A stretch of DNA of 64,000 nucleotides from an uncultured Lachnospiraceae bacterium (GCA_910584945.1 CAJUDY010000017.1:1-64000); one strand, 5' to 3'. Positions 1 to 7,976 are shown, numbered from the stretch's first letter. The notes: generated by a model from the letters alone, not told the origin. A program made the numbers and translations.

Positions 1-48
1 GTATAGAGGTCCGGTGGTTATTTTTCTATCCACTATCTTATTTGACGC

Positions 49-213
49 TTACTTTAGAACTTTTGTTTGCAAATTTGCATTGATTTTTTCCGGCTCTCTT
101 GCCCTTGCTATAATAGCCTTATTTTTTTCTATGCTTTTTTCCAATTCTTTTTCATCAACTTTATAATTCGGATCTGGAACAAAAATTTCCAATGGCTTAA
201 AATCATATTCCAC
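49..213 (-). pseudogene. AT-rich ORF remnant at window edge
   Basis: A 54-codon open frame reads from a GTG at 211-213 to a TAA at 49-51. The peptide is charged and helical-looking and contains the stretch FVPDPNYKVDEKELEKSIEK. It has no Shine-Dalgarno, and an in-frame stop lies just upstream, so it looks like the 3' end of a gene whose start is gone. Base composition is far more AT-rich than the neighbours, which suggests foreign origin. No family is recognised. It could be a chance frame. Confidence 0.3.
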
Positions 214-230
214 ATCATTTTTTGCTCACA

Positions 231-265
231 AAAACCTCTTAAGCAAACTTTGCTCAAGAGGTTTT
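231..265. terminator. Bidirectional terminator-like hairpin
   Basis: Arms AAAACCTCTT and AAGAGGTTTT enclose a second inverted pair (AGCAAA/TTTGCT), giving a long near-perfect stem. On the minus strand it is followed by TTTTTG, so it can end transcription of the metY operon about 170 nt past the metY stop. Confidence 0.65.
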
Positions 266-275
266 ACTACTATTC

Positions 276-393
276 ACGGCCTGGAGGCCGTTCACAGCAA
301 CGATTCGGGGCGATATTCCAGGTTTTGCTACGCAAAAATCGCCCCTCACACCTGAATCATGTTCTTACGGAATGCGCAGCCAGTGCACATTCC
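276..393. repeat. Three stacked hairpins downstream of metY
   Basis: Three consecutive inverted repeats fill the gap after metY. The first is ACGGCCT/AGGCCGT (276-291). The second is a nested stem with GATTC/GAATC outside, GGGGCGA/TCGCCCC in the middle and TTTTGC/GCAAAA inside (302-358). The third is GGAATGCGC/GTGCACATTCC (369-393). No coding frame is supported here. It looks like a structured intergenic repeat or 3' UTR element. Confidence 0.45.
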
Positions 394-437
394 TGAGCCA
401 TGAACAGTAACAGAAGTTTTCCCTCCTGTTCCGTTCT

Positions 438-1721
438 CTACACCTGCAAAAGCGCCTGCTCCAGGTCTTCGATGATATCCTGGGGATGCTCGATACCTAC
501 GCTCAGCCGGATCATGCCCGGGGTAACGCCGGCTTCTCTTAACTGCTCGTCGTTCATCTGGCGATGGGTATGGCTGGCCGGGTGCAGCACGCAGGTCCTG
601 GCGTCCGCCACATGGGTGACGATGGCGCAGAGCTTCAGGGCATCCATAAAGCGGACCGCGTCCTCCTTCCTTCCCTTCAGTCCAAAGGAAAGTACGCCGC
701 AGGTTCCGTTTGGCATATATTTCTGTGCCAGCTCATAATACTGGTCGCCCTCTATCATGGCGCAGTTGACAAATTCCACTTTCGGATGACTTTTCAGAAA
801 CTCTCCCACTTTCCGTGCGTTGCTGCAGTGCTTCTCCACCCGAAGCGGCAGCGTCTCCAGCCCCACATTCAGCAAAAACGCGTTCATGGGCGACTGAATG
901 CTGCCCAGGTCCCGCATAAGCTGAGCGGTGGCTTTGGTGATAAAGGCCTTCTTCCCGAACTGCTTCGTATAGACGACGCCGTGATAGGTCTCGTCCGGCG
1001 TGGTCAGCCCCGGGAACTTGTCCGCATAGGCCTTCCAGTCAAAATTTCCGCTGTCTACGATGCAGCCGCCCACCGCCATGGCATGTCCGTCCATGTATTT
1101 GGTGGTGGAGTGGGTCACGATATCCGCCCCGAACTCGAAGGGACGGCAGTTTACCGGCGTGGCAAAGGTGTTGTCCACGATCAGCGGAACTCCGTGCTTA
1201 TGAGCCAGCTTCGCAAATTTCTCTATGTCCAGAACCGTCAGAGCCGGATTGGCGATGGTCTCTCCCACCACCGCTTTGGTATTGTCCCGGAACGCCTGGT
1301 CGATCCTCGCCTCGGAATCGTCCGGATCTACAAAGGTGCAGTCAATTCCCAGCTTTTTGATGGTCGCCGCATAGAGATTGAAGGTTCCGCCATAGACCTT
1401 GGCGGAACACACAATGTGGTCTCCCGCCTGGCACAGATTGGCGATGGTATAGAAGTTTGCCGCCTGTCCGGAAGCGGTCAGCATGGCCGCCACGCCGCCT
1501 TCCAGGGCCGCGATCTTCTCCGCCACCGCGTCGTTGGTGGGATTCTGGAGACGGGTGTAGAAGTAGCCTTCCTCCTCCAGGGCAAAAAGCCGCCCCATCT
1601 CGTCGGTGGTGTCGTATTTGAATGTGGTGCTTTGATAGATCGGGAGCACCCGCGGCTCCCCTTTTTTCGGCTTCCATCCTGCCTGGACGCAGATGGTATC
1701 CGGTCTGTATGCTTTTTCCAT
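438..1721 (-). CDS. metY: O-acetylhomoserine sulfhydrylase (MetY)
   Basis: PLP-dependent Cys/Met-metabolism enzyme of 427 residues, the normal length for O-acetylhomoserine aminocarboxypropyltransferase. It makes homocysteine from O-acetylhomoserine and sulfide in the cytoplasm. The Schiff-base lysine is K208 in HSTTKYMDGHAM. The N-terminal CVQAGWKP and YTRLQNPT segments are typical of the MetY branch. It starts 16 bp after the preceding zinc-ribbon gene, so it is probably the last gene of that transcript. There is no room for an S-box or T-box leader directly upstream. Related gamma-family enzymes (MetZ, MetB) are less likely given the length and the HSTTKYMDGH motif. Confidence 0.93.
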   Translation of the reverse strand: MEKAYRPDTICVQAGWKPKKGEPRVLPIYQSTTFKYDTTDEMGRLFALEEEGYFYTRLQNPTNDAVAEKIAALEGGVAAMLTASGQAANFYTIANLCQAGDHIVCSAKVYGGTFNLYAATIKKLGIDCTFVDPDDSEARIDQAFRDNTKAVVGETIANPALTVLDIEKFAKLAHKHGVPLIVDNTFATPVNCRPFEFGADIVTHSTTKYMDGHAMAVGGCIVDSGNFDWKAYADKFPGLTTPDETYHGVVYTKQFGKKAFITKATAQLMRDLGSIQSPMNAFLLNVGLETLPLRVEKHCSNARKVGEFLKSHPKVEFVNCAMIEGDQYYELAQKYMPNGTCGVLSFGLKGRKEDAVRFMDALKLCAIVTHVADARTCVLHPASHTHRQMNDEQLREAGVTPGMIRLSVGIEHPQDIIEDLEQALLQV

Positions 1722-1737
1722 ATGGTAATATTCCCCT

Positions 1738-2649
1738 CTACAACATATACTTTTGTTTTAAATTAAGGACCATTTCCTGATACCTGGTCTCGCACGCCTC
1801 ATAGTCCTCCGCCTCGATGTCCTGAATGCAGGGCAGCAGATAGTCTTCGTACAAGGACTGATAGATCTTCGCCCTGTCCGGCCGCCGGTTGATCCGCTTC
1901 ACGATGGTCGGCGCGATATCATAGTACACTTCCACCAGGGCCTGTCCCTCCGGCGTGGCTGCAAGCTGCCGGTCCCGGTAGGCTTTCAGAAGCGCAAGTT
2001 CTCTGCAGTCAGCCCCTTTTCCGAGACTCTCACAGACAGCCGTCGTAATGTAACAGAGCTTTCGGTGGAATCCATTGTCGATATCGTCATACCTTGCCTT
2101 TCCGATGGACGTCTGAAAAGCCGCGTTCCAGGAGGCGATCAGATGATCCGCGAAGGGCTCCGACATCTGCACCGGATATTTCAGCATCGCCGGCACCAGA
2201 TAGACGCTGATCAGAAAGTTGTAGTCCAGAAGCCGCTGATTCTTCTGTCCTTTGGACCTACAGGTATTCAGATCTCCCCTGGCCTCCTCGATCATCAGAT
2301 CCGCCATCTTGCGAAGCCAGTTCTCAGGATTCTCGTCATGCCGGTAGACATACTCCATGGCCTCGAACATGGAACGGTGGGAGGAATAAAACGCCTCAAA
2401 AACTCCCTCGTACAGATTTTTCTTAAAATCCTGCATGGGCTTGTAACAGGTTTGGATCAGCTCCTTCAAACCGGCCATGGCCTGGTTGTAATTCTCCCCG
2501 TAGGCCACATAATCCATCTCTTTTTTCTCTTCTCCCAGTGCCTGAGATACCAGGATCTCCTCTCCGCAGTACATGCAGATGATCTTCTCCCGGTCGTCGG
2601 GAACCTGGATCTTCTCCTGACACTTCGGACATGTTCCTTCTTTAAACAT
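1738..2649 (-). CDS. Zinc-ribbon protein with CFI-box-like C-terminus
   Basis: 303 residues. The N-terminus has a zinc ribbon built from CPKCQEK and CMYCGEE (residues about 8-30). The middle is helical. The segment around residues 200-255 (CYITTAVCESLGKGADC, then LLKAYRDRQLA and YYDIAPTIVKRI) matches the conserved CFI-box-CTERM pattern found in many Clostridia proteins of unknown function. It lies 9 bp after yebC and 16 bp before metY on the same strand, so co-transcription is likely. No enzymatic motif is visible, and the function is unknown. Confidence 0.7.
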   Translation of the reverse strand: MFKEGTCPKCQEKIQVPDDREKIICMYCGEEILVSQALGEEKKEMDYVAYGENYNQAMAGLKELIQTCYKPMQDFKKNLYEGVFEAFYSSHRSMFEAMEYVYRHDENPENWLRKMADLMIEEARGDLNTCRSKGQKNQRLLDYNFLISVYLVPAMLKYPVQMSEPFADHLIASWNAAFQTSIGKARYDDIDNGFHRKLCYITTAVCESLGKGADCRELALLKAYRDRQLAATPEGQALVEVYYDIAPTIVKRINRRPDRAKIYQSLYEDYLLPCIQDIEAEDYEACETRYQEMVLNLKQKYML

Positions 2650-2658
2650 GACGCTCCT

Positions 2659-3387
2659 TTACTCTTCCCAGTTGTGATAAACCGCCTGAACGTCATCGTC
2701 GTCGTCCAGAAGGTCCAGCGTACGGTTCAGGAACTTGATATCATTGTCATCGGTCAGTGCCGTATAGGTCTGAGGGATCATGGTCACCTCTGCCTGGGCC
2801 ATGGCGATCCCTTCTTTTTCCAAAGCCTCACGCACCGCTGAAAAGTCTTCTGGAGCGGTCAGAATCTCAAAGCTGTCCTCCTCCTCGGAAAAATCCTCCG
2901 CTCCCGCGTCCAGCGCCATCATCATCAGATCGTCCGCTTCCATCTCACATTCTTCCCGGTCAATGATGATCTGTCCCTTCTGGTCAAACATATAGGAAAC
3001 GCAGCCGGTGGTTCCCATGCTGCCGTTGCCTTTGGTGAAAGCGTTGCGCACATTGGAAGCGGTGCGGTTCTTATTGTCCGTCAGCGCCTCCACGATGATC
3101 GCCACGCCTCCGGGGCCGTAGCCTTCATATGTAACATGCTCGTAATTAACGCTCCCTGCGTCCCCTGCCGCCCGCTTGATGCCCCGGTCGATGGTGTCGT
3201 TGGGCATATTGTTGGCTTTCGCCTTGGCAATCACATCACGAAGGCGGCTGTTATTATTGGGGTCCGGCCCGCCTTCCTTCACAGCCACCGCCAGCTCCCG
3301 GCCGATGATCGTGAAAATCTTTCCCTTGGCTGCGTCGTTCTTTTCTTTTTTATGCTTTATGTTGGCGAACTTGGAATGTCCTGACAT
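2659..3387 (-). CDS. yebC: YebC/PmpR-family regulator
   Basis: 242-residue YebC/TACO1-family protein with the diagnostic N-terminus MSGHSKFANIKHKKEK and full family length. Members are described as transcriptional regulators, and more recently as ribosome-associated factors that help translate proline-rich stretches. It is cytoplasmic, with no membrane segment. A purine-rich Shine-Dalgarno (AAAAGGAGAG) precedes the ATG. The mazF gene lies 75 bp upstream and the zinc-ribbon gene 9 bp downstream on the same strand. Confidence 0.93.
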   Translation of the reverse strand: MSGHSKFANIKHKKEKNDAAKGKIFTIIGRELAVAVKEGGPDPNNNSRLRDVIAKAKANNMPNDTIDRGIKRAAGDAGSVNYEHVTYEGYGPGGVAIIVEALTDNKNRTASNVRNAFTKGNGSMGTTGCVSYMFDQKGQIIIDREECEMEADDLMMMALDAGAEDFSEEEDSFEILTAPEDFSAVREALEKEGIAMAQAEVTMIPQTYTALTDDNDIKFLNRTLDLLDDDDDVQAVYHNWEE

Positions 3388-3462
3388 AAAATCTCTCCTT
3401 TTCTCTATCGTTCAAAGTGCTCAATGTTATTATTGTATCATGCAAAAATTGGGTTGGCAAGC

Positions 3463-3810
3463 CTATGTATCCAATTCCAGGCTGATTTTCAATGCGGAAT
3501 CAATTTTTTCCAGGATGGATGCGTCCAAATGACATACTTTATCTTTCAGTCGCTTCTTATCAATGGTCCGAAGCTGCTCCAGTAATATAACCGAGTCTTT
3601 GACCATATGGTAGGCAGACGCCTCCAGCTCCACATGGGTCGGAAGCTTCGCCTTATTCATCTTGGATGTGATGGCCGCACAGATCACCGTAGGACTGTGC
3701 CGGTTCCCGATATCATTCTGTATGATCAGCACCGGGCGTACTCCCCCCTGCTCGGAACCGATCACCGGTCTTAAGTCTGCATAATAGACATCTCCACGTC
3801 TGATAACCAA
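3463..3810 (-). CDS. mazF: MazF/PemK-family endoribonuclease toxin
   Basis: 115 residues with the MazF signature RRGDVYYADL, then GSEQGGVRPVLIIQND and ITSK. The family cuts mRNA at short sequence motifs. The start is read as TTG at 3810; no ATG gives the conserved N-terminus. The gene follows alr on the same strand, the arrangement of Bacillus ndoAI-ndoA downstream of alr. Here only 69 bp separate alr and mazF, with no space for the usual CopG/RHH antitoxin, so the toxin appears to lack an adjacent partner. Confidence 0.88.
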   Translation of the reverse strand: MVIRRGDVYYADLRPVIGSEQGGVRPVLIIQNDIGNRHSPTVICAAITSKMNKAKLPTHVELEASAYHMVKDSVILLEQLRTIDKKRLKDKVCHLDASILEKIDSALKISLELDT

Positions 3811-3879
3811 ATCTCTTTCACTCCGATCTGCCAGAATTTTTGGCTTTTTCAGTCAGAGTATTTCCAATCTGTTCCTGTT

Positions 3880-5085
3880 TTATTCACCGCCCGGGGATTT
3901 TAGCTCCGTAAGGCCGGTCACTTCATAGTAATCCTGCTGCGCCGCCGCGCGTCCGTCCTTCCAGAACCGACGGGGAACCCGTTTGCCGATGTCGCAGGCC
4001 AGCTCATAGTTGAAGCGTCCGGACAGTTCTCCCAGAGATTCCATGGACAGCTCCTCCCCGCCGTCCGAACCGATCAGCGTTACCAGATCTCCTTCCCTTG
4101 CCTCCGGTATCCCGGTTACATCCACCATGAACTGATCCATGCAGACCCTCCCCACGATGGGCGCCCGGCGTCCTCTTATCAGAACACTGCCCTTATTGGA
4201 GAGGGATCTTGGATAACCGTCCCCGTATCCCACCGGGATCGTCGCGATCCGCATGGGATGATCCGCCACGAAAGTCCCCCCGTAGCTGACGGCCGTGCCC
4301 GGCTCCACTTCCTTGATATAGACCACATGGCTTTTCAGCGTGAGGACCGGAGCGATGGGCACCGCGAATTTGTTCACTTCCTCCGACGGATACAGGCCGT
4401 AGATGGAGATTCCCGCCCGGACGGCGTCCAGGTTGGCCTCCCTAAGGTCGAAGATCCCCGCGCTGTTAGAAACGTGATGAATTCCGATCTTTACTCCTCT
4501 TTCTTTCAGAAGATCAGAGAACGCCAGATAGCGGGAAAGCTGTCTTTTCGCGTCGGTCTTATCCCGTTCGTCCGCCTTTGCAAAATGAGTGAACAATCCT
4601 TCCAGCTCCACATTGGGCAAGAGGCTTATCTCCTTTACCACATCCGCACTGACGGCATCGTCCGGAAAGCCGATCCGGGACATGCCCGTATCCACTTTGA
4701 TGTGCAGATGAACCTTCTTCCCCTGTCTGACCGCCTCTTCGGAAAACTGCCTTGCCGACAGAAGGGTGAAAACCGTCGGGCGGATCTCATGGCGGACGAT
4801 CTCCTCACAGGCGTCCGGGAATACAAATCCCAGAATCAGCACGGGCTTTTGGATACCCGAGCGTCGAAGCAGAAGCGCTTCTTCCACCGTCGCCACGGCA
4901 AATCCCCACAGATAATCATATTCCTCCGCCATCCGGGCAATGGGGATCGCCCCGTGGCCGTAGCCGTCGGTCTTGACCACCGCAATGATCTTCGTGCCCT
5001 CCGACAGATTGGCTTTCATACTTTTAAAATTATATGCAGCAGCATCCAGGTTAATCTCCGCACATACGCGAATATATGGTTTCAT
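3880..5085 (-). CDS. alr: Alanine racemase
   Basis: 401-residue fold-type III PLP enzyme that converts L-alanine to D-alanine for peptidoglycan. The PLP lysine lies in VVKTDGYGHGA (about residues 36-46). The catalytic tyrosine region is YGGTF, and GRVCMDQFMVDVTG marks the C-terminal beta-domain. The ATG at 5085 follows the Shine-Dalgarno GAGAGGAAGGG. Immediately upstream of that lies a 103-bp family-1 repeat that fills the nnrD-alr gap. The neighbours nnrD (upstream) and mazF (downstream) match the usual Firmicute alr locus. Confidence 0.95.
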   Translation of the reverse strand: MKPYIRVCAEINLDAAAYNFKSMKANLSEGTKIIAVVKTDGYGHGAIPIARMAEEYDYLWGFAVATVEEALLLRRSGIQKPVLILGFVFPDACEEIVRHEIRPTVFTLLSARQFSEEAVRQGKKVHLHIKVDTGMSRIGFPDDAVSADVVKEISLLPNVELEGLFTHFAKADERDKTDAKRQLSRYLAFSDLLKERGVKIGIHHVSNSAGIFDLREANLDAVRAGISIYGLYPSEEVNKFAVPIAPVLTLKSHVVYIKEVEPGTAVSYGGTFVADHPMRIATIPVGYGDGYPRSLSNKGSVLIRGRRAPIVGRVCMDQFMVDVTGIPEAREGDLVTLIGSDGGEELSMESLGELSGRFNYELACDIGKRVPRRFWKDGRAAAQQDYYEVTGLTELKSPGGE

Positions 5086-5106
5086 AATACCCTTCCTCTC
5101 TTATTC

Positions 5107-5209
5107 AAGTTCCGCAGTCCCTTCCTCCCAGCATCTCGGGCCCAGAGCAGTTGCCTCATGCTTCGCATTCCTCAACTGCTCTGCATGCTGTCCAGAAGAA
5201 ACTGCTGTT
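5107..5209 (-). repeat. Family-1 intergenic repeat (alr leader copy)
   Basis: On the coding strand it begins AACAG and ends CGGAACTT, right before the alr Shine-Dalgarno. The insert is bounded by CAGT/ACTG. It holds a strong stem AGAGCAGTTG/CAACTGCTCT (5144-5182) with a symmetric internal loop and an inner ATGC/GCAT hairpin closed by GAA. A partial second copy continues into the 3' end of nnrD (5213-5225). Confidence 0.6.
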
Positions 5210-5210
5210 T

Positions 5211-6086
5211 TTAAAGTCCCGCAGTCCCGCGGTTTTCCACGGCACCCGGCAGATATTCCACCAGGTGTCTGGCCATCAGTCCGTAGGTCCCCTCTCTCCC
5301 GGCGGCCAGGTCTCCGGCGCGTCCATGAAGCCATACGCCCAGAAGAGCGGCGTCAAGAGGCTTTGTCTTCTGGGCCAGAAGCCCGGCGATAATTCCGGTC
5401 AGCACGTCTCCGCTGCCCCCGGTGGACATGCCGTGATTGCCGGTGGTATTTACATAAACTGCGCCGGATGGGGTTCCCACCGCCGTGGGCGCATCCTTCA
5501 GCACACAGATGCACTCATATTTTTCCGCAAAACGGGCCGCCTGCCCGGGGATATCCTCGGTGACTTCCGGGATGCTCTGTCCGGTCAGTCTTCCGAATTC
5601 CCCCGGATGGGGCGTCAGGATCAGCGGCCCTTTTCGGTCCTTGAAAAGCTCCATCCGACCGGACAGATGATTCAGCCCATCGGCGTCCAGCACCAGCAGC
5701 TTTTGGAATTCCTCCATGGCCATCCTGGTCAGTTCGCCCGCCCAGGGTTCTCTTCCAAGGCCCGGTCCCACCGCCGCCGCATCTGCCCAGGCAAAAGCTT
5801 CTCTGAGTTTCTCCTGGTCCGGCGCCTCTGTATCAAAGGTGGTGAGCAGCGCCTCCGGGAGCAGCGTCTGCAAGATCACCCGGTTTTCCTTCGGCGTCAG
5901 GATTCTAACAAGCCCGGCGCCGCTTCGGTACGCCGCCCAGGCGCACAGATAAGCGGCTCCCGCCATATTGAGACTGCCCGCCACGCACAGAACTTTTCCG
6001 TAGGTACCTTTATTGGACCGATTCTTCCTGACCGGCAGACGTTCCAGTATGTTCTGATCAATCAACCTGTTTTTCTTTCTATCCAT
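5211..6086 (-). CDS. nnrD: ADP/ATP-dependent NAD(P)H-hydrate dehydratase
   Basis: 291-residue YjeF C-terminal (CARKD) family enzyme, which repairs hydrated NAD(P)H. The ribokinase-like fold shows GKVLCVAGS near the start, PHPGEFGRL in the middle and the anion-hole motif TGGSGDVLTGIIAGLLAQ near residue 225. The NnrE epimerase domain is absent, so this is the stand-alone dehydratase. The ATG at 6086 has the Shine-Dalgarno GGAGAAGAGAG. Its last codons (GTAGL, stop) coincide with a partial family-1 repeat. A terminator separates it from rex. Confidence 0.9.
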   Translation of the reverse strand: MDRKKNRLIDQNILERLPVRKNRSNKGTYGKVLCVAGSLNMAGAAYLCAWAAYRSGAGLVRILTPKENRVILQTLLPEALLTTFDTEAPDQEKLREAFAWADAAAVGPGLGREPWAGELTRMAMEEFQKLLVLDADGLNHLSGRMELFKDRKGPLILTPHPGEFGRLTGQSIPEVTEDIPGQAARFAEKYECICVLKDAPTAVGTPSGAVYVNTTGNHGMSTGGSGDVLTGIIAGLLAQKTKPLDAALLGVWLHGRAGDLAAGREGTYGLMARHLVEYLPGAVENRGTAGL

Positions 6087-6120
6087 CTCTCTTCTCCTTC
6101 CGGATCTCCTCGTTCCTACA

Positions 6121-6144
6121 CAAAAAGACCTGCCAGCGCAGGTC
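6121..6144 (-). terminator. rex terminator
   Basis: Stem GACCTGC/GCAGGTC with a 4-nt loop, followed on the minus strand by TTTTTG. It lies between rex and nnrD, so rex can be transcribed alone. Confidence 0.8.
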
Positions 6145-6158
6145 CTCTTGCTATTTTC

Positions 6159-6791
6159 TCACTCTTCTTCATAGTTGCTGATACGGTAGGAAAGCTGCAT
6201 CAGACTGTCGGACAGATGGACATTCTCCACAACCACATCCTCCGGCACATCCAGATCCAGATGCGCAAAGTTCCAGAGCGCCTTGATTCCGCAGCAGGTC
6301 AGCCGATGCGCCACTTCCACCACGCGGCTCTTCGGAAGCGTCAGGACGGCAATCTCCACCGGTTCCCTGGCAACAAAATCTTCCAGTTCGTCCATCATCA
6401 GAACCGGAATTCCGCGGATGTCCGTGCCCGCAAGTTCCGGACGCACATCAAAAATCGCCTTCGTCACAAACCCGTCTTTCTCAAAGTCATAGTTCGCCAG
6501 CGCATGTCCGAAATTACCGCCTCCGATGATGATCATGGGATGAATCCGGTTCACTCCCAGAATCTTGCCGATCTCATCGTGCAGATACTTCACGTTGTAG
6601 CCATACCCCTGCTGGCCAAATCCCCCGAAATTATTCAGATCCTGCCGGATCTGCGACGCAGTCACCTGCATTTTATTACTCAGCTCCCCGGAAGAAATGC
6701 GTTCGATCCCGCTGCTTAGTATCTCTCCCAGATACCGATAATATCTCGGCAGACGCTTGATCACTGCCTTCGATATTTGTCTTTCTTCCAT
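6159..6791 (-). CDS. rex: Redox-sensing repressor Rex
   Basis: 210-residue Rex protein: an N-terminal winged helix (about 1-80, with TASQIRQDLNNFGGFG) and a Rossmann domain with the glycine motif IIIGGGNFGHAL (about 87-98). Rex senses the NADH/NAD+ ratio and represses fermentation and other redox genes through TTGTTAA-N4-TTAACAA sites. One such site lies upstream of fhs in this window (20620-20637). rex has its own promoter (6981-7009), a leader of about 180 nt holding two family-1 repeats, and its own terminator. Confidence 0.95.
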   Translation of the reverse strand: MEERQISKAVIKRLPRYYRYLGEILSSGIERISSGELSNKMQVTASQIRQDLNNFGGFGQQGYGYNVKYLHDEIGKILGVNRIHPMIIIGGGNFGHALANYDFEKDGFVTKAIFDVRPELAGTDIRGIPVLMMDELEDFVAREPVEIAVLTLPKSRVVEVAHRLTCCGIKALWNFAHLDLDVPEDVVVENVHLSDSLMQLSYRISNYEEE

Positions 6792-6807
6792 CTATGTAGC
6801 CTCCATT

Positions 6808-6907
6808 AAGTTCCGCAATTCCCCTCCCAAGCCCCAGGATCTGGGAGCACTTCCTGCCGCATCCGCGTCAGGAAATCCTCCCGGGCCTCGTACGGTCCAT
6901 TGCTGTT
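6808..6907 (-). repeat. Family-1 repeat, rex leader copy A
   Basis: Coding-strand flanks are AACAG and CGGAACTT. The insert is bounded by CAAT/ATTG and contains TTCCTG/CAGGAA and CCCAG/CTGGG hairpins. The element ends directly before the rex Shine-Dalgarno GGAGG. Confidence 0.6.
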
Positions 6908-6914
6908 TTTTATT

Positions 6915-6959
6915 AAGTTCCGCAATTCCCCTTCCAAGCCCTGGAAGGCCATTGCTGTT
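6915..6959 (-). repeat. Family-1 repeat, rex leader copy B
   Basis: A short copy in tandem with copy A: AACAG flank, CAAT/ATTG insert ends, a CCTTCCA/TGGAAGG hairpin, then CGGAACTT. The flanks are identical to copy A but the hairpin sequence is different. Confidence 0.6.
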
Positions 6960-6980
6960 TTCTTGATTTTTGTTAAATCT

Positions 6981-7009
6981 ATTATAAATCCCTGACAAAT
7001 TCTTGTCAA
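6981..7009 (-). promoter_or_regulatory. rex promoter
   Basis: Consensus TTGACA (7004-7009), 17-bp spacer and TATAAT (6981-6986) on the minus strand. An inverted repeat TGACAA-N4-TTGTCA overlaps the -35 box. Its half-sites face the opposite way from a Rex operator, so a different regulator may bind. Confidence 0.75.
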
Positions 7010-7054
7010 ATAGTTTCATAAAGGTCAGCATATCTCTTACATAAGCAGACCGCA

Positions 7055-7094
7055 CAAAAAACGGTGCAATGCCCATTTCCAGGACAATGCACCG
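7055..7094 (-). terminator. Terminator after D-lyxose isomerase
   Basis: Stem CGGTGCATTG/CATTGCACCG (two mismatches), followed by TTTTTTG on the minus strand, just after the stop of the sugar isomerase. Confidence 0.75.
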
Positions 7095-7104
7095 CATCTT
7101 CACT

Positions 7105-7791
7105 TTATTTTGCCGCCGGATACTCCGTACACAGAAGCCGGTAAGGCGCCTCGTCCTCCTCAATCGTTGGAAAACGTCCGATCTTCTCGTAGAACCGATT
7201 GTCCGTATTGTCGTCGTTGCACTGGCTCACTTCCCCGATCAGCACCGGTCCCGTTCCCTCTTCCACCTCAAAATCATGATACATATACTGCTGGATACAG
7301 ATGCTCTCCCCCGGCGTCAGCCTCACCTGCGTTCCCGCCGGTACGACCACCTCTCTGCCGTCCAGATGCACATGGACGTCGTTCACCTCATCCTTGTCCT
7401 CATTCTCGGTAGAATTAAAAACCCGGATCAAAAGATTCCCGCCCCCGCGGTTGATAATATCCTCCATCTTACTCCAGTGAAAATGCAGCGGCGCATACTG
7501 CCCCTCCTTAATATACAGAAGCTTCTCCGCATAACTCTTTTTATACTTGTCCTGCATCTTCAGATTCCCGTTCCGGATCGTGATCAGCGAGAATCCCACC
7601 TTCTCAAAATCCCCCATCCCATAATCCGTAATATCCCATCCCAGCATATTGTCCCGGACCTCATCATAATCATGCCCCTTCTCCTTCCACTCCTCCGGAG
7701 TAAAATGGCAAAACGGCGGCAGCGAAACCCGATAATCCCTGATCATCTGCTCCATCTCCCTAAGCGCCCGGTTCACTTCACTTCTCTTCAT
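7105..7791 (-). CDS. D-lyxose isomerase-like cupin enzyme
   Basis: 228 residues matching the D-lyxose ketol-isomerase family, which interconverts D-lyxose and D-xylulose (some members act on D-mannose). It is a single-domain cupin with metal-ligand motifs: YAPLHFHWSKMEDIINRGGG (about 105-124) carries two histidines and a glutamate, and a later histidine lies in QQYMYHDFEVEEGTG. The ATG at 7791 has a strong Shine-Dalgarno AGGAGG. A family-2 stem-loop lies 32 bp upstream. It is flanked by its own terminator and is not linked to other sugar genes here, so the substrate is inferred from family only. Confidence 0.82.
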   Translation of the reverse strand: MKRSEVNRALREMEQMIRDYRVSLPPFCHFTPEEWKEKGHDYDEVRDNMLGWDITDYGMGDFEKVGFSLITIRNGNLKMQDKYKKSYAEKLLYIKEGQYAPLHFHWSKMEDIINRGGGNLLIRVFNSTENEDKDEVNDVHVHLDGREVVVPAGTQVRLTPGESICIQQYMYHDFEVEEGTGPVLIGEVSQCNDDNTDNRFYEKIGRFPTIEEDEAPYRLLCTEYPAAK

Positions 7792-7822
7792 CTCTCTAAC
7801 CTCCTATGAATATACCTCATTT

Positions 7823-7849
7823 GTAACTGTTCAGTACCTTCACAGTTAC
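7823..7849 (-). repeat. Family-2 stem-loop repeat, copy 1
   Basis: 27-nt element with 8-nt arms GTAACTGT/ACAGTTAC and an 11-nt loop, upstream of the D-lyxose isomerase Shine-Dalgarno. Other copies are at 18761 (24/27 identical), 23371 (26/27) and, inverted, 33779 (27/27). Confidence 0.7.
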
Positions 7850-7976
7850 CCTTATTTTTCTCATTATACCACCCTTCCCCTCTTTCCGATACCCCCTATT
7901 TTTTCTCCCAATTTTATTTCCCTTAATTTTTCACACGTCCTCTCCCATGTATCCCCTTATGCCCTTCGTCACCCAG

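Noticed and set aside
67..396. Plus-strand open frame at the window start
   Set aside because: It is phenylalanine-rich from AT-rich DNA, runs through three hairpins, lacks a ribosome binding site and resembles no protein.
5151..6719. Long plus-strand open frame opposite nnrD and rex
   Set aside because: It crosses two genes and a terminator and has shadow-like composition; both minus-strand genes have strong family motifs.
7055..7094. Possible regulatory hairpin upstream of rex
   Set aside because: It lies outside the rex transcript and is followed by a U-tract in the isomerase direction, so it is a plain terminator.
6792..7163. Minus-strand open frame covering the rex leader and beyond
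   Set aside because: It spans the rex promoter, the sugar-isomerase terminator and both family-1 repeats, so it is not a gene.
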